A DNA stretch of 64,000 nucleotides from Daphnia pulex. Taxonomy: Eukaryota > Arthropoda > Branchiopoda > Diplostraca > Daphniidae. The position numbers were made by a program, and so were the translations under genes. The notes beneath the pieces are model-generated. The model worked only from the letters and a program-made list of their open reading frames with translations. It did not search any database and was not told the origin of the DNA. Shown here one piece after another: positions 22,608 through 34,200 of this stretch (position 1 is its first letter; each line of letters opens with the position of its first letter). The stretch covers positions 11,408,001 through 11,472,000 of the forward strand of contig NC_060023.1 in NCBI RefSeq assembly GCF_021134715.1, written 5' to 3'.

Positions 22608-23654
22608 ATGGGAAAACTGAAAAACCGGATTGGTTTGTTGGTGATTGCAATAGCATTTCTTTTCACAATTGTTGTTCTTGCTTTGAATTTCTGGACCTCA
22701 GAATGCTATTATTCCAGGAATGAATTGGATGAGTCTAGTCGAGTCAAAAATTGGATTAAAACATATGGCTGGCCTGCAGTGCTGTCGTCTAGATCCTTGT
22801 TGGGGAATCAACTTTTCTCCAGTGACAAGACGAACAACAAGAAAGCGCAGGATATCGTCGAAGATGGGCCAGTTTTCGCATCCGTCAGTGTGGCTGATTG
22901 GCAAAAGACGGATGTCCAGACGCTTTCAAAACAACAAATTCATGATTATCTTTTGTGGACTAACCAGTCGTCCTGTCAAATTTCTCAATCCTTTGGTGGT
23001 TTTCTAGTTTCATCTGCCAACGGTCTCCTGGTATCGTTCGACGGACAAAAAGCCGTTTGCCTGGATCAGGCAGTCGCCCCACCACCCAACAAATGCCTCG
23101 TTTATTCGTTCGGAATCAACAACGATTGGAGTTTCGACGAAGCCATGGAACTCTACGGATGCCAAATTTTCTCTTTCGATCCGTCCATGAACGTTTCAAA
23201 TCACAACCGAACGGAGGCCATCCATTTTTATCAAATGGCGCTTGATGACGTCGACAAGGACGAATGGAACAAGAGCAAGAGCATTCCGTCACGAACGCTG
23301 GCCTCCATTTACGACATGCTGAATTCTCTGCATGGCGGCGACTCATCCGTCATCGACTATCTTAAAATTGATGTGGAAACGACCGAGTGGCGAGTCTTGC
23401 CTCAAATCATTGAATCGGGGATGATGGACAAGGTGAGGCAGTTGGCCGTGGAGATCCATCTGGACTGCGACAAGTCCATTAGACACTGCCGACAGCAAGC
23501 CGGAATTCTCCAGTCGCTGGAAGGCTACGGAATGGTCCGCTTTGATTCCAAACCCAACATGTATAGCAAGTCGATTATGAATAATGACTCGGTTTTCAAT
23601 AGTTATGAAATTGCGTGGTACAATAACCGACTAGTTCGCGGTCTACGGCTGTAA
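22608..23654 (+). CDS. METTL24-like methyltransferase, copy 1 (Methyltransf_22)
   Basis: A single coding exon of 348 residues. The N-terminal anchor is GLLVIAIAFLFTIVVLALNF (9-28). The methyltransferase part has CLVYSFGINNDWSFDEAM (163-180), GCQIFSFDPSM (184-194) and DYLKIDVETTEWRVLPQI (248-265), the hallmarks of the METTL24/Methyltransf_22 group, where the FDP motif would hold SAM and the KIDVE block is the family's second landmark. Members are membrane-anchored and face the secretory lumen. Their substrates are unknown; given the neighbours, O-methylation of a glycan is a tempting inference, not a fact. DVETTEW replaces the DIEGDEW seen in copy 2 at 52927-53949. Confidence 0.88.
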   Translation: MGKLKNRIGLLVIAIAFLFTIVVLALNFWTSECYYSRNELDESSRVKNWIKTYGWPAVLSSRSLLGNQLFSSDKTNNKKAQDIVEDGPVFASVSVADWQKTDVQTLSKQQIHDYLLWTNQSSCQISQSFGGFLVSSANGLLVSFDGQKAVCLDQAVAPPPNKCLVYSFGINNDWSFDEAMELYGCQIFSFDPSMNVSNHNRTEAIHFYQMALDDVDKDEWNKSKSIPSRTLASIYDMLNSLHGGDSSVIDYLKIDVETTEWRVLPQIIESGMMDKVRQLAVEIHLDCDKSIRHCRQQAGILQSLEGYGMVRFDSKPNMYSKSIMNNDSVFNSYEIAWYNNRLVRGLRL

Positions 23655-24135
23655 AGACCAAATAAAGATTGCCATATGTTCTATTTGGCTAGATAGTTTC
23701 CAGTGTCAAATTAAAACCTTAAAACTACTTAACACCACTGAAAATCTTAATACTGTTGCCAAACATATTTTATGCAACCGAATCGGGGAATTCAAAAAAT
23801 TGGCGAATGAAAATAAACTTCGTAATTCGCAGTGTTCTCCATAATTATTTGATCTCCATAAATAAAATTTGGGGCACATACTACCCAGAAAAAATAAATG
23901 CGCATCAAACATGAGAGATGGCGAGATTGTTTACTGAAAAGTTTACTAAAAAGGGTTCTCAGAAATTCCGCTATGAACGCCACTAGTAACATGCCCCAGA
24001 ATTATTATGAATGTCGATAGTTTGACGCCTGGGTCACTGGGTGTTTTTGAAATGGCTCATCTTTATTTGTAATTAATAAACACATTTCCTGCCAGAAATC
24101 TATTTATTCTTTCAATCGCGAAGGTGCCAATTAAA
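23655..24135. other. Intergenic stretch with shared short repeats
   Basis: 23713-23749 repeats, with one mismatch by eye, the string at 9337-9373. A GATCTCCAT..AAATTTGGGG segment near 23858-23883 also occurs inside the inverted-repeat element at 40792-41180 (near 40898-40916), so fragments of dispersed elements have landed here. Confidence 0.5.
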
Positions 24136-25471
24136 ATGGTGAAGTGCTTTGTTGTAGGTTGTAAGACAGGGTATAAATCAAACAAGGAGAAAGTTGGATG
24201 CTTCAGGGTTCCAAAAGATGAGAAACTGTTAACTTTGTGGCAAAAATTAATACCAAGAGGTGACAAGACATTATCAAGTAATGATCATGTCTGTTCCAAA
24301 CATTTTAAAGAAGAATATATAATCAAAACGAAAACCATTCTCGATCAAGCCTATCCATTAAAGATTTGGAAGTTGACAGCCCAAGCCGTTCCCACACTTA
24401 ACCTATGTAAGTATAGTCTACAGTTTGTGTTCTAATTAATTATTAATTTGTTTCACTGTGTGTAGGGAATAATGGAGAGCAAGAAACAAAGATGAGGAAG
24501 AGCAAAAGTAAAAAGAATATTGATGTAGAACAGTGGAAGAAAACACTTGAATCACATTACACCAGTCCTCAGCCACTTCAATTGCTGGACAATAATTTAA
24601 TAGTAGTAGTTCCCAACACAGTTGACAGGTTAGCAGCTGATGTTGAGATGACAGATCCTCAACCGGACAATGACAATAAAGATTCAGTCAATCAACCAAT
24701 CATCATTGAGGAAGTTGAGCAACCAGTCATAGAGGCAGTCGACAATGCTATATTTGATCCCACAAAAGCAAAGCTTCCTAGCTCATGGAGATGGTGTTCT
24801 GGCTGTGAAAGTTATCAAGAGGATGATCCTATTGCTAACAAGATAACTGCTGTTAGATTTGGTGTAATTAACAACACCAAAGTTATCCTCAAAATGATAA
24901 CAATTGCTGGTGAAGAAGTGTCTTACACCGTAAAGGGAGCGCTTATCAAACCACCCGAGTTCCTGCCGAAATCCATCGGAAAAGTAGAAGAACTCACAGA
25001 TCTCTTGTCTCGTTTCGACTCAGCCAATATTTGTGGTGGTTTCAAATTTGATTTTGAGAAAGCACTTTCACCCTCCCTGAAGAAAGCCACAGTCAAGGAG
25101 TATGGTGAACGGCGATCAAAGTTGTGCATTCGGATTCTTCAAAAAGGTTCAACCTGCTACAGATGCCAGCACCTGAATAATTTAGCGGCTGGTGAGTCGC
25201 TGAAACCAAATAAAATGGATGGACTTTTAGAACGAAGCCAGACATTAACCAACGAAAATCGCCTGTTGAAACGAAAGTTGGATCGTAAGGAAAGACTGAT
25301 CAAGGTAACAAATGTGAAGAATTAATTTATTAGCATTGTTGCAATTGTTCTCTTTGTGTTTAGGAATTAAAACAAGAAATCAAAGATTCAAGGAAACTTA
25401 CTGCAAATTGCCAAATCTCTTCAAGAGCAAGGATCAACCGTTATAGAGTTACGGTTGATAAAAAGGTATAG
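24136..25471 (+). CDS. THAP zinc-finger protein with C-terminal leucine zipper
   Basis: Exons 24136-24406, 24466-25304 and 25364-25471 encode 405 residues. The N-terminal THAP domain is complete: MVKCFVVGC gives Cys4 and Cys9, FRVP supplies the conserved Pro26, Trp35 follows in LWQKLIP, Cys53 and His56 come in HVCSKHF, and AVPT (84-87) closes it. A mid-region starting PSSWRWCSGC is conserved-looking but unnamed to me. The C-terminus is a heptad-like coiled coil (LTNENRLLKRKLDRKERLIK continuing into exon 3) that could dimerise. THAP proteins bind DNA, and many derive from P-element transposases; no transposase domain is present. It stands out as the only nuclear protein among the glycan genes. 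Confidence 0.85.
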
Positions 25472-25561
25472 CCTAAAGCGTGTACCACTATCCATTAATA
25501 AATGCCTTTACTTCGAATCGAATCTAAATTACTAGATATTTTCTCCTTGCTTTAACAGTAC

Positions 25562-25650
25562 AGCCTCGAGACAGATTTCTTTTTATTAATTATTTTTAGA
25601 ATTTTTTAGCCTCGAGACAGATTTCTTTTATTAATTATTTTAAGAATTTA
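25562..25650. repeat. 46-base tandem duplication
   Basis: Two near-identical units begin AGCCTCGAGACAGATTTCTT at 25562 and 25608 and continue TATTAATTATTTT. The second unit differs by small length changes in T runs, so the duplication looks recent. It lies in the region between the THAP and sulfotransferase genes. Confidence 0.8.
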
Positions 25651-25900
25651 AATAAGTGCAGTCGATACAAAGCCACAAATTTGTTCCTTCCATCGCTACT
25701 TATACGTATTTTCCCCTTTGAAGGACAACTAAACTCTGACAATTCTCTGACAAATTGGTTGGCATAAAGACTTCGCCGTTAAGTGCAAATTTAATTTGTT
25801 GCTCATCCAAAGACGTTTTACGGCTACATCAAGCCAATAGTAGTATTTATATCCCGCACTAGTGTCTCTAATCAAGAAGATACAAGTATCAGTGAGCAAA

Positions 25901-27171
25901 ATGATGAGTCGATTTCAATCCTACTCTTACGTATTTAACTTCGGTGTCAAGTTAACTCTTCTATTTTCTATGTTGATTTCATTTAATTTCTTTTTTGAAA
26001 GTGTAAGACGAAAGACTGAAGATCAAGACCCACAGGTGAGCTACCCGTGGATTGCTGGCGATCTCGCCTGCCAACACTATTCCATAAAGGTACACAAAAC
26101 AAACGCATTAATTCCCTTTGTGTAAAAAATTATAGATTACTTCTAAGCTGAAAAACGTCACGTTTACCGTCTGAGGTTGAATTTCGTTAACCATTGATCG
26201 TATATGAGTATTTTGTCGCTAGTTTGCAAAGAATTTTACCCGTCCAAAATGGGCTTTGACTTCTTTCCCCGGAAGTGGAGTTACATGGACACGACAGCTA
26301 ATCGAAGGTGTAACAGGGTGAGAATACTTTTTGTAATAATGAAAAGATTGTAACCATAATTAATTTGTTTGCTTGTGTGATCTTCTAAAGGATATACACT
26401 GGAACTGTCTACGGACCCGATGAGCCCGGTATCATCGATGGTAGGCATAGATAATATTGTAATCTCAAAGACAATCTTAAAATTTTATCTGAATGTAGGA
26501 AAACATTATGGGAACCAGGCAGATTTCAATTGCGGATGCACCATTCTCATTAAGGATCATGGATATCCAGAGACTTATCCCTTTTTGGGGAGTTCTAGTG
26601 TGTACGAAAACCGAGGAATTCTTCTTCTTCGAAATCCTATAGAAGCCCTTTTTACCTCTGCTCATTACCTCTGGAGTGACAACAAACAAAAAGGTACTGT
26701 GTCGCCAGATCTTTTCAAGGGTCCTAAATGGGATGACTATGTTAGTAATGCTACGATCGAATGGGCGGAGCATGCGGATCGTTGGATTCAAAACATCCGA
26801 AATGGGACAGTCATTTTCTACGAAAAGTTACTTCTAGAAGACACTGAGGCTGAACTTAACCGATTGTTTCGTGCCATCAACTTCATGCCTATTGATCCGG
26901 AGCGGATGCGTTGCACACTCAGTCATAAAAGTCGATCGGATCTTAAACGCACCAAAAAACCGACGTATAAAACAAACATTCGATATCGATGGGGACATTT
27001 CATTTTTAAAGTTTCGTTTGGATAAATTCTAGAGCTCCGTTAACATCGAAGCATTATTCCAAGTTGATGTCTTCGATAGAAAGAGTTCAAGCAAGTCTTC
27101 GTAGAAAAGGCTGGCCTTTGCTTCCTCTACATCTCTACAACTTGGAAAAGATTGAAAAAGATGAGGATTGA
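25901..27171 (+). CDS. WSCD-like sulfotransferase without WSC domains
   Basis: Exons 25901-26089, 26223-26317, 26391-26440, 26499-26964 and 27033-27171 encode 312 residues. After an anchor (FGVKLTLLFSMLISFNFFF) come LTSFPGSGVTWTRQLIEG, the 5'-phosphosulfate-binding PSB loop, then YTGTVYG, ILIKDHGYPE, and GILLLRNPIEALFTSAHYLW (the 3'-phosphate region with the conserved RNP), and finally VIFYEKLLLE. This order matches the sulfotransferase half of WSCD1/WSCD2; human WSCD1 has been reported to sulfate sialosides. The two WSC domains of the vertebrate proteins are missing. The last intron was placed by the CCGAC|GTATAA donor, which restores the phase for the final exon ending in KIEKDED. PAPS-dependent sulfation of a lumenal glycan is the likely job. 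Confidence 0.85.
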
Positions 27172-28411
27172 TTAAAGTCATAGAACGCAACGAAGTAAAA
27201 TCGTTTAAATTGTTTCTTTATGGGGAAAGTCCAGTAATAGTTTCGATGTATTTATATACTCATTTACAAGCGTGTATCTTTTTGCCAGATTATAATAAAT
27301 ATAAGACCGTTCGTTACGTCAAGACTTGACGAGCAACTGCATGTAGGATACGTTATCAATTCACCATCAAGATTCGACGATCCTCATCAGCCGCGTCACA
27401 CCGATGGTCATAGATATACGCTCTATTACTCTAGAACGAATGGCTGGGGCGCGGTTGAAAGAAACAAAAAAAACCGCTTAGAAATTTTGGGTCAGGCGTT
27501 TGTATATGGGGTTGTGGTTCGATTTTAAAAGTTACTTTTGGTAGACGAGAGCTCTAGAATTTAACTAAATAAGGGTGACGTGACCAACGTATGTGTTTTG
27601 ACACGTTAAAACGAAACAAAATTCTACTAAAATTTATGTGCTGTTATTAAAAATGAACCGAATAAGTACACTCGTAGTTGTCGGTCCTTCGTAGTGCATG
27701 AAGAATTTTCGTAGCCCTTCCCCTTTGCTGCTTTTGGGAGACGATATTGAGGAGATAAGTAGGACTGTAGGGAAATAGGCCCTTCATCTTCGGTGCTTAA
27801 ATCAAAAGCGCTAGATCTCTTCTAAACTTGGTAGATTGAGGTTAAAAGCGACCTCAAAATTCACGTCTTACGTAATCTTTAAGCTTAAAGGTCTCGCCAA
27901 ATTTGACATTGCTTTCAAAAAATATGCAAAAGTATTGCATGAGTCGCCATTGCACACGGTTACATTTAGTGATTTCCACCGTTTCTGTCGTTTGTGTCTT
28001 TTCTATTATCTTCAATTCGACGACTACGATGATGGACAGTTTACAAAACACCCCACAAGTAAGATTGTGAATCCGTCGACTAAACTATAACAGAAGAATT
28101 CCGAATTGAAAGTTTCGTATTCTTAATTGATAACTCTCGCTCTCTTTCAAATAAGTATGTGATTCTTTTTTCAATAATTAGTTACAATCTCATCACGCAA
28201 CTTACGAACCAAAAACAAAATACAACCTGATGGAAGAGTCATACGGGAAAAAATGGAAACACGCTTCTGAAAAATATTACGATCCTGAGAGTTGTACAGT
28301 CGGTATATTATATGGATGAAATGCTCAAGATATTTTCTTTGATTTTGTACTAATAGTAGTGCTGATGACAACAGCAATCAACGATATAGAATTCATTTCA
28401 TGACTTTTCAG
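27172..28411. other. Region upstream of the FkbM-like gene, with a candidate 5' exon
   Basis: A plus-strand open segment ends at a good donor at 28058 (CCACA|GTAAGA context: ACA A|GTAAGA). Its phase (1) fits the exon starting at 28412, and it encodes LCLFYYLQFDDYDDGQF, so it may be the upstream exon of the next gene. I could not find a start codon or a clear membrane anchor. The rest is AT-rich with no supported gene. Confidence 0.4.
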
Positions 28412-29624
28412 AATTCGCAAATGCGCAAAAATTGCAGCAGGATCATCCGTGTGTTCTCCAACTGATACAAGATATTTATGTACGTCAGCCATCTCCTAGA
28501 AACATCCCCTATAAACTTGTTGAACCTGAGTTAGTTGATCCCTCCGATGGACAATCCAAGGGAATCCTGCGACTTTTGCGCAATCATGTAAATATAAATA
28601 GCTGAGCCGGGCTCTATAAATATCACAACTTAAGTTTTCAATGAAACCCGAACTAATCCCCTGTCTGTCATATCCTCAACGAAATCGGGATTCAATCCAA
28701 CAATCGCGACAAAAAATGTGCTGCCGTTATTTTCAGACGAATGGCTTTTTTGTCGAGTGTGGTGCTTTTGACGGTGAATACCTTTCCAATACGTTATACA
28801 TGGAGCGATCGCTTAATTGGACTGGCCTATTGATTGAAGCCGATCAAAATGCTTTTCATAAACTTTCATCCCGTAACCGGAAAGCTTATACAACACCAGT
28901 TTGTCTGAGTACGAAACCATATCCTATTCAAGTAAGAGATAAGCTAAGTTACCAAATAAATTAAAATCATTTTGAAATAAAATTCCTGTCTTATTCACAG
29001 GTATTGTATAATACATCTGATTCACTTTATAGTGCTATCGTCGAGAAAGATGGTGATAATAAACCTGAACACGAGAGTAGCAGTCAAAATGAAGATACTT
29101 TAACAGTTAATACCACAGCAAATATTCACAAAAAACAATGTTTCCCTCTCTACTCCCTACTGCTCGCCATTGGCAGAACTGAAATTGATTATTTCAGTTT
29201 AGATGTCGAAGGTTTCGAGTACAAAATATTACAGACTATCCCTTGGCTCAAAGTCGGCATTAAGGTCAAATTTATGTTCTAATTCAGCCTCATTTTTAAA
29301 CTTATAAGTGATTTGCATTTAAGAATTAAGACCAATAAGATTTCGTATTAGCTCTTAAAAAAATTATTTGAATTACGAAAAATCCGTGGCCCGTATTCAC
29401 TTTTTAAAATATTTATTACAACTAACGTTTATACTCGCATTTAATCACACGCTTTTTATTACCAGACGTTAACTGTGGAGTGGAATCACGCACCTGAAGG
29501 TGAAGCTGCCATAACTCGTTTGATGGAAAGCAACAAATTCGTCAAGTTCGGTCATATTGAAATGTCATTTTCACGCGATGTTGTTTACGTGCAAGATTTT
29601 CTTAACGACCTTAGACTCTATTAA
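28412..29624 (+). CDS. FkbM/Star-like methyltransferase (5' end uncertain)
   Basis: Four plus-strand exons are clear: 28412-28587, 28737-28931, 29001-29264 and 29466-29624. They encode, in order, CVLQLIQDIYVRQPSPRN and DPSDGQSKGILRLLRN; the SAM-binding NGFFVECGAFDGEYLSNTLY with WTGLLIEAD; QCFPLYSLLLAIGRTEIDYF and DVEGFEYKILQTIPW; and EWNHAPEGEAAITRLMES to the stop. This is the Methyltransf_21 (FkbM) fold found in Drosophila Star-like proteins and in bacterial sugar O-methyltransferases. The first exon listed starts in phase 2, so at least one exon lies upstream (candidate ending at 28058). Star itself is an ER/Golgi protein of EGFR ligand traffic; whether this one is an enzyme is open, but the glycine-rich ECGAFDGE motif is intact. 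The truncated copy at 1222-1689 shares its last two exons. Confidence 0.82.
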
Positions 29625-29898
29625 TAAATAGACATGAAAACCTGCATGCATTCGATTGAAATTTCGTTTAAATAATAAGTTTTTTATTTGATTTCTTAAT
29701 ACCTAGGCTTGTTTGTAGTTTGTACACAGGTAAAATTGAATAACGTCAAAATAGATTTTAAAATAATAGTTTGTAGGCGCCACCGCTAGAAGGCATATGT
29801 TGTCAATGACTCAATGTAAACAAAGGGTTACGAATACTAGTCATCAAATTACGTTGTAGATTTAAATTGTATTTGATAAAATTGAAATAATTTGCGAA
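29625..29898. other. Short gap before PLGRKT
   Basis: AT-rich spacer of 274 bases with no gene; the PLGRKT promoter presumably lies here. Confidence 0.4.
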
Positions 29899-30584
29899 AT
29901 GGGGGGCTACGTTTCGAAAGCAGTGCATGAAAACATGAAGAGTAATCAAGAGTTCATGATAGAAATAAATCGTATAACAGTAAGTTGTCTTTTTTCGTAA
30001 AAGTCCAAAATACAAACTTAGAAAGTATAAATTTAATAAAATCTAAATTCTGTTCCCAAGATTGAGAGGCAGATCCAATTGCAGAATCAGATGAGAGAAA
30101 GAATGTAAGTCTTGGTAGAATGTGTATTCTTAGTGGTTCTATTTATTTTGTTTAAGGTCTGGTTGATGGCTTTTGTTTAGGGTGGCGTTGCAGATAGCTC
30201 GGACCAGGGAATTACTGAATTGGTTTGGGGCATTTTACACTGTAGCTGCTGCAGGCATGCTGACAGGTTTTCATCACTCTCGTAAACCTGGTGTGCTTGT
30301 GCCACTACTACCCTTAACTTTTATCCTTGGCTATCAAATTGATATGGCTTATGGAAACAAGCTTATGAGAATTAAACGTAAGTAAAACCTTATTATTGGC
30401 ACTATTTGAAAGTTCTAAAACAAGTTATTTATTTTCAGATGAAGCAGAAAACATTGTTAAGTTTGAGAGTGAACTACTAGATTTGCCCATGCACTTACCA
30501 ACCTTGTCAACCATAGACATGGCAAGACAAGTGCAGCATGATAAACTTATAATGCATTCAGCTGAACCCCCTTTGTATTATTAA
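29899..30584 (+). CDS. PLGRKT: Plasminogen receptor (KT) orthologue
   Basis: Exons 29899-29979, 30061-30104, 30181-30377 and 30439-30584 encode 155 residues, close to the 147 of the human protein. The match runs end to end: MGGYVSKAVHENMKSNQEFM against human MGFIFSKSMNESMKNQKEFM, then QMRERMVALQIARTREL, two membrane segments (FGAFYTVAAAGMLTGF and VLVPLLPLTFILGYQI), and a helical tail with EAENI. The vertebrate protein exposes a C-terminal lysine that captures plasminogen; here the end is PPLYY with no terminal lysine, so that role is not expected and the ancestral role (mitochondrial or plasma-membrane association) is unknown. Confidence 0.93.
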
Positions 30585-30903
30585 GCCTTGAATTCTGAGA
30601 AAGTAGTTCATTTTTAACTTTTTATAGAGCATCCCTTGTTCTTGTACTAATTTGGTTAAACTACTTCAGTTTATTTGTCTATTCTTTAAAGCTATTACAA
30701 ACATGTATTCATTATTTCTTTCTTTTGAAATACTGGAATTGGAAACTTTTTATCAGAAAAATCTGCATTTCTTTTCAAATAATAGTCATTTTAGCATTCA
30801 ATCTATTAGAAAAAATACCCCCTTTGAATTCCATTTTCAGTCGTCATAGCAACTAAAAGTAAACAAACAAGTCATTTTCTCGAGAAGACCAGCACAGTCA
30901 ATC

Positions 30904-31486
30904 ATGGATGTGAATAATGTGTTCATGGCGGAGGACGAACTGGTTGAACAAGGATTATTCATCGATGACATCCACAGACTTCGTATCCTTGATCCTTCCT
31001 TGGCCGATCAGACAAAAATTCTCAAGACCGAATGCGATCAATTCCTCCAGAGTAAGTGCAGTCAATCCATTTCTACAGAAGAATTGATAACATTTTTTCC
31101 ATTTCTTTTAAATAGTTTAATCATTAATTCATATGTTTTTGTTTAAGCAACGAACAATTTCGATAAGACGGTCGACACATTTAAAAAGGAGGCCAGCAGA
31201 ACAGCAGCGGCTGTTGAAATAGAGAAAAAACGGGCTATCGGTTACCGGCTGTTACTGGATTCATTGCGTAAGAAAAAGGAACAAGATCAGCGTCAAATGA
31301 TGGTATGTGAGCAGTCTGTCTGTATTTTGAAAATATTCTTATCTCTAAAGACTAAGTATTTAATAATAGGCAGAAGTTGATCGTAAACGCTTAAAACTGG
31401 AGCAACTTCGCGTCGAGATTGAGATGCTTCAAAAAGCGGATCATTTCCATCAAGAAATTCTCGATCAGTTTCAAATGCTTCATTAA
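30904..31486 (+). CDS. IFT20: Intraflagellar transport protein 20
   Basis: Exons 30904-31051, 31148-31302 and 31370-31486 encode 139 residues (human 132). The protein opens with GLFIDDIHRLRILDP, matching GLHFDELNKLRVLDP of human IFT20, followed by QTKILKTECDQFLQ and a long coiled coil (EKKRAIGYRLLLDSLRKKKE and onward) ending in DQFQMLH. IFT20 is the IFT-B subunit that links the Golgi to ciliary cargo sorting. In a crustacean the only ciliated cells are sensory neurons, so expression is probably restricted. All introns are 67-96 bases with good consensus sites. Confidence 0.93.
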
Positions 31487-32104
31487 TGTGCATATCGGCT
31501 ATATTTCTTATTTTAATTTATACATTATTTTCTGATTGATGGTGCCTTCAGGCTAAAGAATTTTGTGCATCTACTTTGTCCCAAAACTGTAACATAAATT
31601 GCTGGGTCAAGCAACTTTTTTAGAATTACTTCACAAAAGCACAAAACCACTCCACCCCTGTCATCCCCATAAGCCAGAACGCTTTATTCTGTTTCTTTAT
31701 GATTGAACTTACTCGAGGGCCAGAGAAATCGTCCTTTTATTTGAAATACACACTTTATTTGCAACATCAAGGGACCTTTTCCAACGTTTATTTCCCAGTC
31801 TTTCCTTCCACTATCAGCTTTCTTGTTTGTCTTTCAAATACCAGAGAGTTTAAATCGAGATAAGCGATAAAATAGAGCGGGGCAGCGGGAACACGCAATA
31901 ATAACCGCTTTCAGTTCTTTATGAAGTTGCCGAACCCTATTGGTGACGTTTAACATTTGACGTTGGACATTTTCGTCTGCTACACGTAATATAAGAAGGG
32001 TCGCTGTCGTTCCAAGCGTTCTAAGAGAGATTTCGGTGATATCTACCATCTTTTCTGGATTGTTCCAGGCGTTAACTCGTTTGGCAAAGCAGATCGTTTG
32101 TAAA
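31487..32104. other. Intergenic spacer before the calumenin gene
   Basis: About 618 bases, no gene seen. It should contain the promoter of the calumenin-like gene. Confidence 0.4.
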
Positions 32105-33350
32105 ATGCGGTTCTCTTTTGTTGTTGTGTGCTTGACAATAAGTCTTGTAACAGCTATTCCAAAACCAAACAAGACTTCAAGAGTTAAAGATGAGGTATTT
32201 AAAAATAGTAATTTTGTTGTTAACTTTTCTAAGTGTGTTCCTTAACGCCGATACTTTCTTTAATGACAGCCGCTGAGTAGTCACAAACATTATGAAAATG
32301 AAGAGCATAATGCTGACTATGACCATGAAGCTTTTCTAGGAGATGAGGCTAAAACCTTTGATCAACTGTCTCCTGAAGAAAGCAAGGAGCGTTTAGGGTA
32401 AGTGCAGTGTGAAATCTCAAACATGTTCTTACTCCATGAAACATTTTGCTATTGTGCAGGAAAATTGTGGACAAAATAGACCGTGACATGGATGGCAAGA
32501 TCACCAAAGAGGAGCTGAAATCATGGATTCAGTACACTCAAAGACGTTACATATTGGAGGATGTTGACCGTCAGTGGAAAGCACACAATCCTAATAACAA
32601 GGACTCTATCACATGGGAAGAGTACAAAAAGATGGTCTACGGTTTCATGGATGATATGGAACCCTCAGAGCTGGAGAATAATGCTGAAGAAGGATTTTCA
32701 TACAAGGACATGATTCGACGAGACCAACGTCGATGGGGAATTGCTGATACTAACGCAGATCACGCTCTTGACAAGGTACTAAGAGATTTACAGTAGACAA
32801 TAAAAATAAGAATTCATCATATTTGTTCTAATATGATTTGTTGGATGCAGGAAGAGTTCACAAACTTTTTACATCCAGAAGATGCCCCGCATATGAAGGA
32901 GATTGTTGTTGTCGAAACGATGGAGGACATCGACAAGGATAAAAACGGGTACATCTCATTGGAAGAATACATCGGTGACATGTACCGAGGAATCAAAGAT
33001 GAAGATGAACCTGATTGGGTCAGGAACGAACGTGAGCAGTTTCAAAATTATCGCGACAAAAACAAAGACGGCCATATGGACACTGATGAGGTAGATATCT
33101 TTCTATTTGGCTTCACAGGAAGACTTGAGCTCATTCTACATTTGTTTGTGTGGTTTGATAGGTTAAACAGTGGATAATCCCACCTGATTTCGATCACTCT
33201 GAAGCCGAGGCGAAACATCTGCTTCAAGAATCGGACGCTGACGGCGACGGTCAGCTGACAAAAGACGAGATCATTAGCAAATACGATCTCTTCGTCGGTT
33301 CTCAGGCCACCGATTTCGGTGAGGCGCTCAACCGACACGACGAATTTTAG
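32105..33350 (+). CDS. Calumenin/reticulocalbin (CREC family) with HDEF signal
   Basis: Exons 32105-32194, 32270-32397, 32460-32775, 32851-33090 and 33162-33350 encode 320 residues. A signal peptide ([15 protein letters not shown]) is followed by six EF-hand loops, among them [48 protein letters not shown] and [12 protein letters not shown]; the second, [12 protein letters not shown], is degenerate. The C-terminus is HDEF, the CREC-type ER retention signal. These proteins are low-affinity calcium binders of the ER and Golgi lumen (Drosophila scf/DCB-45 is the nearest fly relative by name). The vertebrate split into calumenin and reticulocalbins cannot be applied directly to this gene. A Copia-type element lies 94 bases beyond the stop. 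Confidence 0.93.
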
Positions 33351-33443
33351 ACAACACAAAATCAAATTCCTCATGTTATAGCAATGTGAAATGAACATTC
33401 GCCTACGTCTGTGACCAAAGGCAGCAATTTCGCTGGTTTGTAT

Positions 33444-33642
33444 TGTTGAGTATAAAAGATAAACAAACTGGACAGTGCGGCAACGCAGGATAGCCAGGAA
33501 AGAAGAGAGGGGGAGAAGGACCTACCCAGACAAAGGAATAAGAGAGGGGGACTCAGTGCTGTTGACGATTGTGGCTAGGCGAGTAGCAATACAAAGCGTT
33601 CTTTGCAGCAAACAGGTTCACGTGTTAATTTCTATATCAACA
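33444..33642 (+). repeat. 5' LTR of the Copia-type element
   Basis: 199 bases with TG..CA ends and a TATAAAAG box near its start (33451-33458). By eye identical to the 3' LTR. Confidence 0.92.
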
Positions 33643-34200
33643 GGTTATGGGCCCAGCTGTACGCACAGCTAACAGCTACTCTGTCTGAACAATTATTTTT
33701 TTTTGTGTGTGTCCCCGGCTAACTGTTCCCAAGAAATTAGAAATTCTTTTCTGGAGTGATGGAGAAAGATGGCCGCCGCCATGTTGTATGGTGTCTGAAT
33801 GGGAAAAACTACGCGTCTTGGAAATTTGGAATGAAGCTGGCGTTACAAAGTGTTGAGCTTTGGGAAGTCGTGAACGGGACTCAACGGCAACCTGCTGAAG
33901 TAAGTTTATTGATGATTTATTGTTTTCTTTATGTGTGTGATCCGTGCCTGACAACAACGCGATATGAGATGCCTATCTGTGGCGTGGTACCAACTATTAA
34001 ATTGACAAACTTAGATCCCGGCGTGAGTGCTTAATCTCTGCCACTTGATTTTGTTTTTTGTGTGTTTGTGTTTGCTGGACATTTCTCTTTTTTGTGTTTC
34101 TTTCTCAATCTGTTTGGTCACTCTGGCTAAATTCCATCATATGATGGTGGACAAGTGTGTGCTAGAGTTGCAAGCATCTAGGAGACAGCTGAGTGTTTTT

